64,000 nt of DNA from Crocodylus rhombifer (taxonomy: Eukaryota > Chordata > Crocodylia > Crocodylidae): positions 316,271-380,270 of the forward strand of contig JAVSML010021649.1 in NCBI GenBank assembly GCA_038503035.1. Direction: 5' to 3'. Shown here piece by piece: positions 11,574 through 23,239 of the stretch. A program made the position numbers and the translations under genes. Position 1 is the first letter of the stretch. Every line of letters begins with the position of its first letter. The notes beneath the pieces are model-generated. The model was not told the DNA's origin. It made no database searches and saw nothing but the letters and a program-made list of their open reading frames with translations.

Positions 11574-12671
11574 ATGACACGGATGGGCACGTGCCGCACC
11601 TCAAGGGTCCCCTCTGGCTCTGTGGCCCCTCCATTGGGCACCTCAGAGACGGCCTCCCAGATGGAGCCCATAGTTCTGGGCTCCACACAGACGGAGCCCC
11701 TGGCTCTTGGTTGCGGGGGCTGCCTGTCCCTTTTTCAGGCTCTGGGGCCCGGGAGCATGGCCATCTCCCCTTGCGGGGTCTGCTCCCTCCTGGGGTCTCT
11801 GGCGCGCCAGTTGGAGGAGCTCCAGGCCACAGTCCAGAGACTGCGTGCCATCAGGGACTGCGAGCAGGAGATAGACTCCTACTGCCAGGCCCTTCTCTCC
11901 CGGGAGCTGCAGGGGAGAGCTCCGTCTCCCTCCATGACTAAGGAGGACTCTGGGACCTCCCACTCTGCCCAGTCAGGGGCATGGACCAAGGTGGTCAAGG
12001 GCCCAAAGGCTCACCGCACCAAGGGCCCTCCCTCGCCGGAGCTTAGCAACAGGTTCGCACCTCTTACAGCCCCAGCAGAGACTGCTCAGTTGCCGGCTCC
12101 CGCAGGCAACCCAGGCTCAACCGCAGCTACTGCCCCTGCTCTCCCCAAGACAAAGCGAAAGGTGTTTGTTGTGGGAGACTCCATCCTGCGGGGCACTGAG
12201 GGGGCAATCTGCCGCCCCGACGCCTTAGCCCGGGAAGTCTGCTGCTTCCTGGGGGCCCGCATCCGAGACATTGCGGAGAGGATCCCGCAGCTCCTCCGGC
12301 CCACAGACCACTACCCCATGCTCCTTATTCACGTGGGCACCATTGACACGGCTCGGAGCACCCCCAGCCAAGTCATGAGGCGCTACGGGGAGTTGGGAGC
12401 GGGTCTTAGGGGTCTGGAAGCTCAGGTGGTGTTTTCATCGATCCTCCCAGTCTCGGGCTATGGGCTGAGGAGGGACAGGAGGATCCACGCAGTGAACCAA
12501 AGACTGCAGTGCTGGTGTCATCGGGAAGGCTTTGGCTTCCATGACCACAGCCCGCTCTTTGGCGAGAGAGGCAGCGAGCTGCTGGGAAGAGATGGCCTCC
12601 ACCTCTCCCCCCTGGGGAGGAGGCTCTTCTCAGCCAGGCTGGCTGACCTGCTCCACCGGGCTTTAAATTAA
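11574..12671 (+). CDS. CR1 ORF1 protein with esterase (SGNH-hydrolase-like) domain
   Basis: An open frame of 365 residues. CR1 ORF1 proteins accompany the retrotransposon RNA; in this family the C-terminal half is an esterase-like domain. N-terminal cysteine pairs (CGGC near 48-51, CGVC near 68-71) are followed by a leucine-rich helix (LARQLEELQATVQRLR, about 76-91) that could form a coiled coil. The esterase starts at VFVVGDSILRG near residue 200, with GDSIL as the nucleophile motif. It ends at DGLHLSPLGRRLF, which supplies the Asp-His pair. The block that usually reads GTND is GTID here (HVGTIDTAR), so a conserved Asn is replaced. The start is the first ATG; a shorter start is possible. Confidence 0.85.
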   Translation: MTRMGTCRTSRVPSGSVAPPLGTSETASQMEPIVLGSTQTEPLALGCGGCLSLFQALGPGSMAISPCGVCSLLGSLARQLEELQATVQRLRAIRDCEQEIDSYCQALLSRELQGRAPSPSMTKEDSGTSHSAQSGAWTKVVKGPKAHRTKGPPSPELSNRFAPLTAPAETAQLPAPAGNPGSTAATAPALPKTKRKVFVVGDSILRGTEGAICRPDALAREVCCFLGARIRDIAERIPQLLRPTDHYPMLLIHVGTIDTARSTPSQVMRRYGELGAGLRGLEAQVVFSSILPVSGYGLRRDRRIHAVNQRLQCWCHREGFGFHDHSPLFGERGSELLGRDGLHLSPLGRRLFSARLADLLHRALN

Positions 12672-12787
12672 GCCACCTGGGGGATGGGGGGACTACTGCC
12701 ACTGCTGGCCCGCTAAGCGACCCTTGCAAAGCCAGCGGACCAAGGCACTTAAGGGAGCCCACCCCTGCCCCAGCCCTGGCACAATCT

Positions 12788-15659
12788 GTGGGCAAGGCAA
12801 GAGCCCCCAAGGGGACACTTGCCTGCCTGTACACTAATGCCAGGAGCCTGGGCAACAAGCAGGACGAGCTCGTCCTCCTGCTCAGTGCAAAGAAATATGA
12901 TGTCATTGGGATAACAGAGACCTGGTGGGACTCCACCCATGACTGGACAACGGGTATAGAGGGCTATACCCTGTACAGGAGGGATCGTGTTGACAAAAGG
13001 GGCGGGGGTGTAGCTCTCTATGTGAAGGAAAGCTACATGTCCCTGCAAGCTGATGTTGGTGACCAGGGTGTACGACTGGAGACCCTCTGGGTTAAAATCC
13101 ATGGCAAACATGGCACAGGGGATGCAACGGTGGGAATCTACTACAGACCTCCCACTCAAAGTCCTGAGCTTGACCAGGAGTTCGCCCGGGAACTGACTGA
13201 GGCCGCTTGCTCCAGGACCTTGGTTGTCATGGGTGACTTCAATTACCCGGACATCTTGTGGGAAGATCACTCAGCAAAATCCGAGCGGTCGCAAAGCTTT
13301 CTCTCGTGCGTGGATGACCTCTACCTGACTCAAGAAGTCTATGGGCCAAGGAGAGGCAAAGCGCTGCTCGACCTGGTACTGGCTATGGGGGACGACCTAA
13401 TCGGCGACCTAGTGATCGATGGGAAGCTGGGTGACAGCGACCATGAGCTGATCACCTTCACCATCCGCCGTAAAGCTGGCAAGTCAGTCAGCAACACAGA
13501 AGTCCTTGACTTCAGAAAAGCTGACTTTGACAAGCTCAAGAGGCTAGTCGGTCAGGCCCTCAGGGACCATGACCCCAGGGTGATGGGAGTTCAAGAAGAG
13601 TGGTTGCTCCTCAAGGAAGCGATCCTCAGTGCACAAACTAAATCTATTCCAACACAGAGGAAAGGCAGCAAGAAGGCACAGCAGCCCCCCTGGCTCTCCA
13701 GGGACCTAGCAGACCTCCTGTGGCTAAAAAGGAAAGCCTACAAAGGATGGAGGATGGGATTCACCTCCAAGGAGGATTACTCCGCGCTGGTCCAGTCCTG
13801 CAGGGAGCAAACCAGGAAAGCCAAGGCTGCAGCTGAACTCCAACTAGCTTCAGGCACCAAGGACAACAAAAAGTCCTTTTTCAGATATGTGGGGAGCCGG
13901 AGGAAAAGCAACGTTGGACCCCTGCTAAACCAGATGGGGCAACTGGCAACTGACGCCCAGGAAAAAGCCAGCCTATTAAATAGGTACTTTGCGTCAGTCT
14001 TTCATCAGTCCCATGGGACGCCCATGCCTGCTATGGGACAGGGAGATCTGGGTGATGTGGATCCCCTACCCTCTATAAATGCTGACCTCGTGAAGGAACA
14101 TCTTGAGAAGCTGGATACCTTCAAGTCAGCCGGCCCTGACAATCTGCACCCCAGGGTACTCAAGGAGCTGGCGAGCGTCATAGGCCAGCCCCTGGCACGG
14201 ATCTTTGAAAACTCCTGGCGCTCTGGTGTGGTGCCCGAAGACTGGAAGAAGGCCAATGTGGTGTCAATCTTCAAGAAAGGGAGGAGAGTGGATCTGGCTA
14301 ACTACAGGCCCATTAGCCTGACTTCTATCCTGGGGAAGATCTTAGAAAAGTTTATTAAGGAGGCCATCCTTGATGGACTGGCCCAGGCTAACATCCTAAG
14401 GGATAGCCAGCACGGGTTTGTTGCGGGTAGGTCTTCTTTGACCAATCTCATTTCCTTCTATGACCAGGTGACCTATCACCTGGACTAGGGAGAAGAGATT
14501 GATGTCATATATCTTGACTTCAAGAAAGCTTTTGGTCTGGTATCCCATGATCACCTCTTGGCCAAACTGGCCAGTTGTGGCCTTGGCTCCACCATGATCC
14601 GCTGGCTGGGAAATTGGCTCCGTGGTCGGACCCAGAGGGTTGTGATTGATGGCAGTCACTCATCATGGTGCCCTGTGACCAGTGGGGTCCCTCAAGGCTC
14701 TGTCCTTGGACCCATACTGTTCAACATCTTCATTAATGATGTGGACATTGGAGTCAGGAGTGGACTGGCCAAGTTCGCCGATGACACCAAACTTTGGGGC
14801 AAAGCATCCACGCCAGAAGATAGGCGGGTGATCCAGGCTGACCTGGACAAGCTCAGCAAATGGGCAGACGAGAACCTCATGGTGTTTAACACCAAAAAAT
14901 GCAAGGTTCTCCACCTTGGGAGGAAAAACCTGCAGCACCCTTATAGGCTCGGCAGTGCTACGTTGGTTAGCACTACAGAAGCAAGAGACTTGGGGGTCAT
15001 CATTGACCACAAGATGAACATGAGCCTGCAATGCAATGCTGCGGCTAGTAAAGCGACCAAAATGCTGGCTTGCATCCATAGATGCTTCTCGAGCAAATCC
15101 CGGGACGTCATTCTCCCCTTCTACTCAGCCTTGGTGAGGCCGCAGCTGGAGTACTGCGTCCAGTTTTGGGCTTCACAATTCAAAAAGGATGTGGAGAAGC
15201 TTGAGAGAGTCCAGAGAAGAACCACACACGTGATCAGAGGTCAAGAAAACAGAACTTACGATGACAGGCTGAGAGCCATGGGGCTCTTTAGCCTGGAAAA
15301 GAGCAGGCTCAGGGGTGATCTGATGGCCACCTATAGGTTTATCGGGGGGTGACCACCAGTATCTGAGGGAACGTTTGTTCACCAGAGCGCCCCAAGTGAT
15401 GACGAGGTCGAACGGTCATAAACTACTACAAGACTGTTTCAGGCTGGACATAAGGAAGAATTTCTTTACTGTCCGAGCCCCCAAGATTTGGAACAGCCTG
15501 CCATCGGAGGTGGTTCAAGCACCTACATTGAACACCTTCAAGAGTAAATTGGATGCTTATCTTGCTGGGATTGTATTACCACAGCTGACTTCCTGCCCTT
15601 TGGGCTGGGGGCTGGACTCGATGATCTTCCGAGGTCCCTTCCAGCCCCAATGTCTATGA
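12788..15659 (+). pseudogene. CR1 ORF2 (endonuclease-reverse transcriptase), one stop and one frameshift
   Basis: ORF2 nicks target DNA and copies the element RNA into it. Endonuclease motifs: CLYTNARS (residues 13-20), catalytic ITETWW (42-47), YYRPP, GDFNYPDI (149-156) and SDHELI (217-222). RT follows, with [34 protein letters not shown], the palm LDFKKAF, PQGSVLGP and the box FADDTKLWG. A TAG at 14486-14488 stands where the equivalent codon is probably Lys, a one-base change. The frame then continues unchanged to TGA at 15350-15352. There an extra G in a six-G run shifts the frame, and the C-terminal part (FTRAPQVM to stop at 15659) lies in the +1 frame. Confidence 0.92.
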
Positions 15660-15671
15660 AATCTATGAAAC

Positions 15672-16302
15672 CTCAAAGCAAAACAATAACATCTCTCCAT
15701 TAGTTCAAACTCTTCTTAAACAGCTTACTAAATGACCTGTTGTTTAGCTTCAAAAAGCTCTAAGCGGTCACTGTTCTGTCTGCCTTTCCCAGTGAAATCA
15801 GAGAGAGACACACACAGACACCTCTTTGCATTAGCTAGCATACCACGTGCCTAGGGTTCATGGGGCTGGGTCTGTGCTGTGGGAGATGGGAAGGAGGGAA
15901 TTCCTGCTTGAGCAGTGAGCAGCAAGCAGGGCAGGGGTAGGGTAGGTGGAAGCCAGGCAGACCCTGCTGTGCCTGAAGTCTCTGCTGGAGCTCCAGTGAG
16001 GGAGCAGAAGGGAGCCGCTAGCTCTGTTTTGGAGCAGAAAGCACCACCAAGCCCAAACAGGATGCTAGGATGTTGAGGGAGTCTGGTTTATCTTAAACCA
16101 GCGAGGGGTCTGGGACAAACATTACATAAACTGATTTGGCCAAAATCAGTTAAGTCTGATAATACATTCAACCAGGTTTATCTCAAACTGGTTTCAGTCA
16201 TTTTCAGACTGGTTTATGAGCACTGAACATCTGTTCTATTACAGATTTAAACCAGTTTCTGATCACTTAAACCGGTTTATGTATAATATCTGTCCCTAGC
16301 CT
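15672..16302. mobile_element. Non-autonomous DNA transposon, right part
   Basis: The right part of the element that begins at 10299. It contains repeated 'AAACCAGTTT/AAACCGGTTT' subterminal motifs between 16090 and 16280, also echoed at the left end (AACCAGTTTGTAACC near 10377). It ends TCTGTCCCTAGCCT. Confidence 0.6.
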
Positions 16303-16540
16303 TGAGGCCCAGGTCCTGGTACTATGATAGCATGGTTGCAAGCATTTCCCCTCCCCCAACACTGCTGCATAAAACTGCTGCCCTCTGCTGGGGACAGGCC
16401 CAAACTGCAGGACTCTGCCACATCCAGGCCAGCTGTTACTCTATGCTGTTCATGTTGCAGTGACACCCATCAGGGTTGGGCCCCATGTGCCAGGTGCTAT
16501 AGACACATCTAACAAAAAGGCAGACCTTACCCTAAAATGT

Positions 16541-19500
16541 TTCATAGAATCATAGAAGTTGGGTCAGAAGGGACCTTGTAGATCTTCAAAACTGGGCTCA
16601 GATGACTCCAGCCAGGTAGGCATCAAGCCTCTTCTTGAAGACCCCCAAGGTAGGAGCCAGCACCACTTCCCTTGGAAGTTGGTTCCAGATCCTAGCTGCC
16701 CTGACTGTGAAGTAGTTCTTACGGATGTCTAATCTAAACCTACTCTCCAACAACTTATGGTCGTTATTCCTTGCTATGCCAGGGAGCGCTAGGGGAAATG
16801 AGGTCTCTCCCAAACCCTTCTGGTCCCCCCTAGTGAGTTTATAGATGGTCACCAGGTCCCCCCTCAGCCTTCGCTTGTGAAGACTGAACAGGTTCAGGTC
16901 TCGCAGTCTCTCATTGTAAGGTTTGCCCTGTTGTCCCTGGATCATGCGGGTGGCCCTCCTCCGGACTCTCTCAATGTTGTCCACATCCCTCCTGAAGTGG
17001 GGCGCACAGAGCTGGACACAGTACTCCAGCTGTGGTCTGACCAGTGTCACGTAGAGGGGGAGGATCACCTCCTTGGACCTGCCTGAGATGTACCTGTGGA
17101 TGCATGACAAGGTCCGGTTAGCCCTGCCAACCGTGACCTCGCATTGTCGGCCCATGTTCATCTTGGAGTCAGTAATGACTCCAAGATCCCTTTCTGCCTC
17201 TGTGCTCTCAAGAAGGGAGTTTCCCATCTTATAAACGTGCTGCTGGTTACTACTGCCTAAATGCAGCACCCTGCACTGGTCAGTATTGAAACGCATCCTG
17301 TTTTTGTTAGCCCACCCCTGTAACCTATCCAGGTCTTGCTGCAGTCTTTCCCTCCCTACTAGCAAGCTCACCTCACCCCAAATTTTGGTATCATCAGCAA
17401 ATTTAAACAGGTTGCTTTTCACCCTGTCCTCCAAATCACCGATAAAGAAATTGAACAGCGCGGGCCCAAGGACCGAGCCCTGGGGGACTCTATTGCCCAC
17501 TTCTCCCCAGGTCGAATATGACCTGTCCACCACCCTCTGAGTACGACCCTTGAGCCAATCTGCAATCCATCTGACTGTGTAGGCATCAATGCCACAGTAG
17601 CCTATTTTTTTGATGAGGATGGGGTGGGAGATGGTGTCAAAGGCCTTGCTGAAGTCCAGAAAGAATAAGTCCATAGCGACACCTGCATCCAATGCTTTTA
17701 TGACCTGATCATAAAAGGCAATCAGGTTGGTCTGACATGACCTGCCCCTAATGAAACCGTGCTGGTTGCCCTTGAGCATCATCCCTAAAGCCAGCCTATC
17801 TCAGATGTGCTCCTTGAGGATCTTCTCAAAGAGTTTCCCTGGGATTGAAGTAAGACTAATGGGCCTATAGTTGCCCAGGTCCTCCCTCCTCCCTTTTTTA
17901 AAGACGGGGACCACGTTGGCTATCTTCCAATCATCTGGCACCTGGCCCGAGCACCACCAACGCTCATAAAGCCATGCCAAGGGCCCTACAATAACCCCTG
18001 CTAGCTCCCTCAACACCCTGGCGTGGAGAGCATCTGGACTCACTGATTTGAACATGTCCAGCCCCTCCAGAAGATCTCTAACCCAGTCCTCCCCAACCTG
18101 AGGTCTGGAGGCATTCCCCTTGAGCCTGTCTTGCATCACGGTAGGGAAGTCCTGGTCCCTGCACAAGAAAACAGAGGTGAAGACTTGGTTAAAGAGGTCT
18201 GCTTTCTCCTCTGGTGCAACCACCAGATTGCCGAGAGGATCTTGCAGGGGCCCCACATTTCCTGGTGCTTTCTTCATCCTCCCTATATAATTGAAAAATG
18301 GCTTTTTATTATCTTTGATCTTGGACGCTAGTCCTAGCTCTATGTCCGCCTTAGCTTTCCTGACAGCCCTCCTACAGGCCCGAGCAGAGGAGGTATGCTC
18401 CTCTTTGGTAATAGCACCCCCCCTTCCACCAGGTGTACACTGCCTTTTTGGCAATCAGGCATTCCTAGATGCCCTTTGTGAGCATGGGGGGCTTTTGGGC
18501 ACTCTTGTCCCCCTTTCTTCTTTGCTGGGATGGTCACCCCTTGGGCCCTGAGTATCGTCTCCTTAAGGAATGATCACTCATCTTGGGCACTGAGTTCCCT
18601 TGCTCTCGAGAACCCCAGCACCTCACCCACTAATCTCAACTCATTGAAATTGGCCCTCTTGAAGTCTAGCGCTACCGCCTTGCTGCAGGCCCTTGATACC
18701 CTGCGCTGGATGGTGAATTCCAGCAAGTGATGGTTGCTATCACCCAGGTGGTCAAGAACCTGGAGGCTCCTTACCAGGTCATCACCTGTGGCCAGGACCA
18801 GGTCCAACAGGGCATTTCCTCTGGTGGGACTGTGCACCTCCTGAATTAAGTGGAGGTCCTGTATCTCGGCCAGAAACCTCCTGGAACAGTCCAACCTGGC
18901 TGACTGTTCCTCCCAGCAGATGTCTGAGTAATTTAAATCACTCATGACAACGACATCCCTTGCCTTAAGTGCCTCTGCAAGCTGGCCCAAAAATTCCGGG
19001 TCCAGCTCCTCCCCTTGGCTGGGGGATCTGTAGTAGACCCCCGTTGTTAAATCCCTCTCCCCATGGCCCCCTTGTATCTTGACCCAGAGCACTTCAGCTT
19101 GCCCCTCCTCTGACCCCATTCTGCTGGCAGAGGATGTGTATTGCTCCTTGACATAAAGCACCACACCCCTGCCTTTCCTTCCTTCTCTATTCCACCTGTA
19201 AAGCCTATAGCCCCTAATGGTGACTGCCTAGTCGTGGGATAAATCCCACCACGTTTCTGTAAGACCTATTATGTCTGGGTTTGAACTGGCTATTCTGAGG
19301 GCGAGTTCCTCCTGTTTGTTCCCCATACTATGAGCATTGGTATATAGGCATTTAAGGCCTTGCATAGCTGCCATCTCCCAATTTGGGAGACTGTCTGAAC
19401 CCCTGTTTCCTACCTGGGCACTCCTTGCATTTGTCACCTGTCTTCCTGCAGCCCGCTCCCCCAGCAAGGCTAGTTTAAAGCTTGCCGTACGAGTTCAGCC

Positions 19501-19769
19501 AACCTGGAAGAGAAGACAAGATTGCCTTTAGGAGAGAGGTGAAGCCCGTTCCACCCCAGCAAGTCCCCTGCCCGAAAGCATGGGTCATTATCTAGGAACC
19601 CAAGGTTTGCCTGGTGATGCCAACTGCATAAGCACCAGTTGACCTCGCTAATGCAGGCCTCGTGTCGCCGTCCCTGCCTACTCACTGGAAGAAGAGAGGA
19701 GAATACCACCTGTGTCCCCTTCTTCTTAAGCTTGTCCCACAGAGCCTCGAATTCTTTCATAAGTAACAC
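16541..19769 (-). mobile_element. Long CR1 retrotransposon, 5'-truncated in ORF1
   Basis: The 3' end is at 16541 (TTTCATAGAATCATAGAAG). Running up the minus strand are an RT piece (17782-16598) with an intact FADDTKIWG box, the RT N-terminal part and linker (18454-17801), and the endonuclease (19164-18574 and 19467-19228) with LTETWW and SDLNYSDI. The C-terminus of the ORF1 esterase (19769-19470) follows, with NGLHLSPKGN and ending RQALN. The endonuclease motif usually read GDFN is SDLN here. Stops and frameshifts separate the pieces. Its tail sequence differs from the 'TAGGGTCGG' copies, suggesting another subfamily. Confidence 0.92.
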
Positions 19770-20250
19770 AGAAAACCATCTGGTGTGGAGGAGGAAGCCA
19801 GGGAAGGGAAAGATGCATTAGAAATGATTAGGAGAATTTCCCAGTCTGCCAGACTGCTAGCCTCTGCATTGTCTGTGTTGGGCAGTGTGGGCTATCTGGC
19901 CCTGTGCCATAAGGGCCAATGCACACAGTTGAGACCATTCTACTTCCCCTGCCCAAGTAAGAGTAGCATTTTGTCCTAAGTAGGCTCTTGTTCATTCAGT
20001 GTTCAGATGGGCAATTTCTGGGGAACTTGCAGGTGCTGTAGGAAATTGTGCTGATCTATCAGAAGATGGAACTGGATCAGTACCAAGGAAATGACTCTAT
20101 GTGCTGTGCTGTGCTGTGCTGTGCTGTGCTGTGCTGTACTATATGGGGTCTTGGGGAAATGTGCCAAACCAAGGTCCTGGTCAGTTTGAGTCACTCTTGA
20201 TCACATTAATTTGAGCAAGAGTAAGGTATTAGCACCAGAGCCCTGGTCAC
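19770..20250. other. Spacer with pentanucleotide repeat
   Basis: No gene seen. It contains a (GTGCT)n microsatellite at 20101-20137 with seven to eight copies. Confidence 0.6.
20101..20137 (+). repeat. GTGCT pentanucleotide microsatellite
   Basis: Seven perfect copies of GTGCT in tandem plus a partial unit, a likely length-variable locus. Confidence 0.92.
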
Positions 20251-23239
20251 TAAGGCTGTGCGAAACTTCAGCAGACGTTTCATTTTGGAGATGTTTCAGT
20301 CCATTTTCAGCACCTGAAACCCCAAATCCAAATCAGAATGGAAGGCTCCAAAACATCTCTGAAACAAAACGGAAACATTCAAAATGTTTTGGAATGTTTC
20401 AGATGGTTCAGAACATTTTGGAGGCAGGTTTGCAGGGAAACAGAAACTCAGAAGAGGGAAGAGGAAGAGAAAGAGGAAGGGGAGGGGGAAGGACTGCTGT
20501 GATATTGACATCTGAAACTGGCCAGTGTCTGCAATCTGTCCCTGAGGTCCCTTCCAATCCCAGTGCCCTGGGGGAGGAATGGAAAAAAACATGTAAGGCT
20601 GTTTGTGAACTGCTCTCTGCCTTTTGTGAGATCTGCCTTTTGCAGCACAAGCAGCAGAGCACAGCATCTGAAAGGTCTAGGCTGGTAGCAGTAGGTAGTC
20701 TCTTGCTACCAAGTTGTAGCCAGCCATTAGCCAATCCTTTCCCACTTACCCTTGCCTACCATCACTATAGTTAATTCCTCTAAAATATTTCTCCTGGAAG
20801 CGGCTGCAGTGATCGGCCACAGCAATCGGCTGCAGGCCCCCACACCAGGCATCGAGATCTGCTGCAGGGGGACACCCTCCCCGGGCAGCAAGACTGGTTG
20901 CGGGGGGGCACGTGCCCCCCTGGCTAAGACGGCACCAGTCGCCCATGAGCAAGCCCGAAGGGAAGTCCCCCGCTCGCTCCAAAGCCCCTGTCCCCTAGAA
21001 GCAGAGGCAAGTCACCCTGGACCAGTGGGGAAAAGGTGGAGGGAAAGGGGGGCACATTCCAAAGACAAGCAAGATCACCCAGAGCATTTTGGAAATGTTT
21101 GCTTTGGGTGACCAACCCTTCTCCTTTCTTGAGCAGCCAGGGTTCAGGCGGCTGATGGCACTTGTGGCCCCATCATACCATGTGCCTGCATGCACCACCT
21201 TCAGCAGAACAATGGTGCCCTCCCTGTATGAGGCATGCAGGGAGTAGTTGAGGGAAGGAGCTATGCAAGGCAGGTTCACAAGTGGCCTTACACTTCACCT
21301 TGGACATCTGGAGCAGTGGGTGTAGAAATCATGCCTACCTCTCCCTCACAGGGCACTTGTGCAATCAGTCACATTGGTGGGCTCTTCTTCAAGTGGAGGT
21401 GATGGATGAGTCTCACATGACAAGGTAGATCATGGGGGGCATGAACTGTATGGTGCGGGGGTGGCTCGTTGGGCAGGGCAAGCTCACCTGCAGGTTCATG
21501 GTCACTGACAATGGGGTCAATATGGTCAAGGCAGTCCATGATACCAACTTTGTTGGCAGTCGCTGTGTGGCAGACAAGTTCTACCTCATAGTCAGGGACG
21601 CCTTGGAGGGGGGCAGGGCTCCTGGTGATGGCGCCATCACAACCAGCCAGGTCATTTCAAAATGCAGGAATGTGGCAAGCTATTTGCACCAGAGCATCAA
21701 GGGGGCAAGATGCTGTGGGATGAACAGGCAGAGCTGAACATCTCACAACACAAAATCATGCAGGATGTGAAGACTTGGTGGCAGGGGGATGTGGAACAGG
21801 GGGAACCATTGTCCGATGCCAGCACTTCATCCACTAGCCAGTCTTCTCCACCACAGGCATGCCAATGTGGGCCAAGGGCATGGCTTCGATACTGGGGTCC
21901 AGAGGCACCAGACCCCAGCATCGGGCAGGTAGCACCAAGGCCTCAGTGGCTACCTATCTCACCAAGGAAGTGGAGCCACTGCTTTGTGACCCCTGGGCCT
22001 ACTGGGAAACCTGCAAGCAGATGTGGCAGGATCTGGTCACAGTTGCCCAGGAACACCTGTCCTGTCCACCAACCAGTGTTCCAAATGAGTGGGTGTTCAG
22101 CATTGCTGTGGATGTTGTGACACCCCGCCGCACCTCCTTGGATCCTGGTTTGGCAGAGCAGCCGGTGTTCCTCAAGATGAACCTCCCACTGCTGGGGTTC
22201 CCCAAGATCCACATGTAGATGGAGTGAGTGCCACTATCCTCACTACTTCTGCACCTATTCCCTTTTTTTTTTAATACCATTTAATGCTCCACGCTCAGAG
22301 CTGGAGGCAACACTCACTGTATCACCAGCCAGCAGGGGAAGAACACTTTTCTGCTGAGCTCCTGTGTCAGGACAAACTTGGAGGTATAAGCTGGGGTTAT
22401 GGGGAAGGAGGAGGCCCCAGGTCCTGGGCATGACCTAAAACTGAACCCTGCCAGGGTTGGGAGGCCTGGCGGGACTGTTAGTGGCATGGCAGCCCCCAGG
22501 AGATCCCAGGACTGCAAACCTCCCTTGTGAAAGGCAGGTAGGAGGCACTTGAAAATCTCCAGCCACCACATACATGCACAATCCTGGCTAGAGAAAGCCC
22601 AGACCTGTAAAATCTTTGAAAGGCCTGAGGCTTGCTGGCTGCAATGGAGTTGCAAGGCTCCAGGTGAGCTGAGCTGCCTGGGATGCCATGTGCGAGGCAT
22701 GGGCCGCAGTGTAGCTTGCGAATGGATGTCACCCCTGGACATCAGGGGCCTAAATAGGCAGCCTCCCACCTTGGTAACATCTGAACTGTTTTTCCATCAA
22801 AGTGTGGCGGGGAAAAGAGGGGTGGGCAGTTGGCCCAGAAACAAGTGGGTGGGAGCATGCCTGCAGTTTTGACCCCGCTGTTGCTTAACACATACACATG
22901 ACATGAGTTTTGCTTTCAAGACTTTGGGGTGCAGTTTCCCCAAACCCCTTGCACCTATCTCCTTGAAACTTGGCAGGCTTTGTGCCCTCAGAAGGGGCTA
23001 CTATTCCAGCAAGTTTAATCTAAATCAGGCCAGAAATGACAAAGTTAGAGGTTGTTTCGACCTTCCCCACTATATCCTATGGGCGAAATGTCGAAACAGG
23101 GTCGAAATGGCGAAACAGTTTCAACGGAATGGAATGGAACAGCTGTTTCGAATCAAAACAAAATTCAAAATGGAACACTGTTCCGGCAAAATGTCCAAAC
23201 ACTGGTCCAAACAGAACACTGCCATTTCGCACAGCCCTA
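20251..23239 (+). mobile_element. Decayed hAT DNA transposon with transposase remnants
   Basis: The left end TAAGGCTGTGCGAAA pairs with a right end whose reverse complement is TAGGGCTGTGCGAAA. Short TIRs of the form (C/T)AGGG are typical of hAT elements. Subterminal regions on both sides are rich in GTTTC/GAAAC motifs. The roughly 3 kb interior contains recognisable hAT transposase pieces (21290-22218). An 8-bp duplication was not found, as expected if the copy is old or an end is mutated. The family 'AGGGCTGTG' ends recur at 54307 and 62313. Confidence 0.82.
21290..22218 (+). pseudogene. hAT transposase pseudogene (three frames)
   Basis: Peptides in three different frames follow the order of hAT transposases. 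Around 21300-21360 the sequence resembles the 'W-S-x-AYLSLT' block. At 21510-21600 (frame of 21432) it reads TDNGVNMVKAVHDTNFVG then RCVADKFYLIVRDAL. At 21690-21780 (frame of 21662) it reads EQAELNISQHKIMQDVKTWW. At 21965-22200 (frame of 21859) it reads EHLSCPPTSVPNEWVFSIA then RTSLDPGLAEQPVFLKMNLP, the C-terminal dimerisation region. The segment between the second and third blocks is missing. No functional product is possible. Confidence 0.8.

Larger units (their letters stand above)
10774..15671 (+). mobile_element. Nearly full-length CR1 retrotransposon
   Basis: A CR1 of about 4.9 kb with all expected parts in order: G+C-rich 5' UTR built of two related units, ORF1 (11574-12671), a 116-base spacer, ORF2 (12788-15659) and the CR1 tail ending TCTATGAAATCTATGAAAC. 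ORF1 is open throughout. ORF2 has one in-frame TAG (14486-14488) and one apparent one-base insertion in a G run (near 15345-15350). It is the least decayed CR1 in the window and is inserted in a DNA element. I could not identify a target-site duplication. Confidence 0.93.

Noticed and set aside
20460..20490. GA-rich tract as a regulatory element
   Set aside because: It lies within the decayed hAT element, is short and simple, and has no conserved context.
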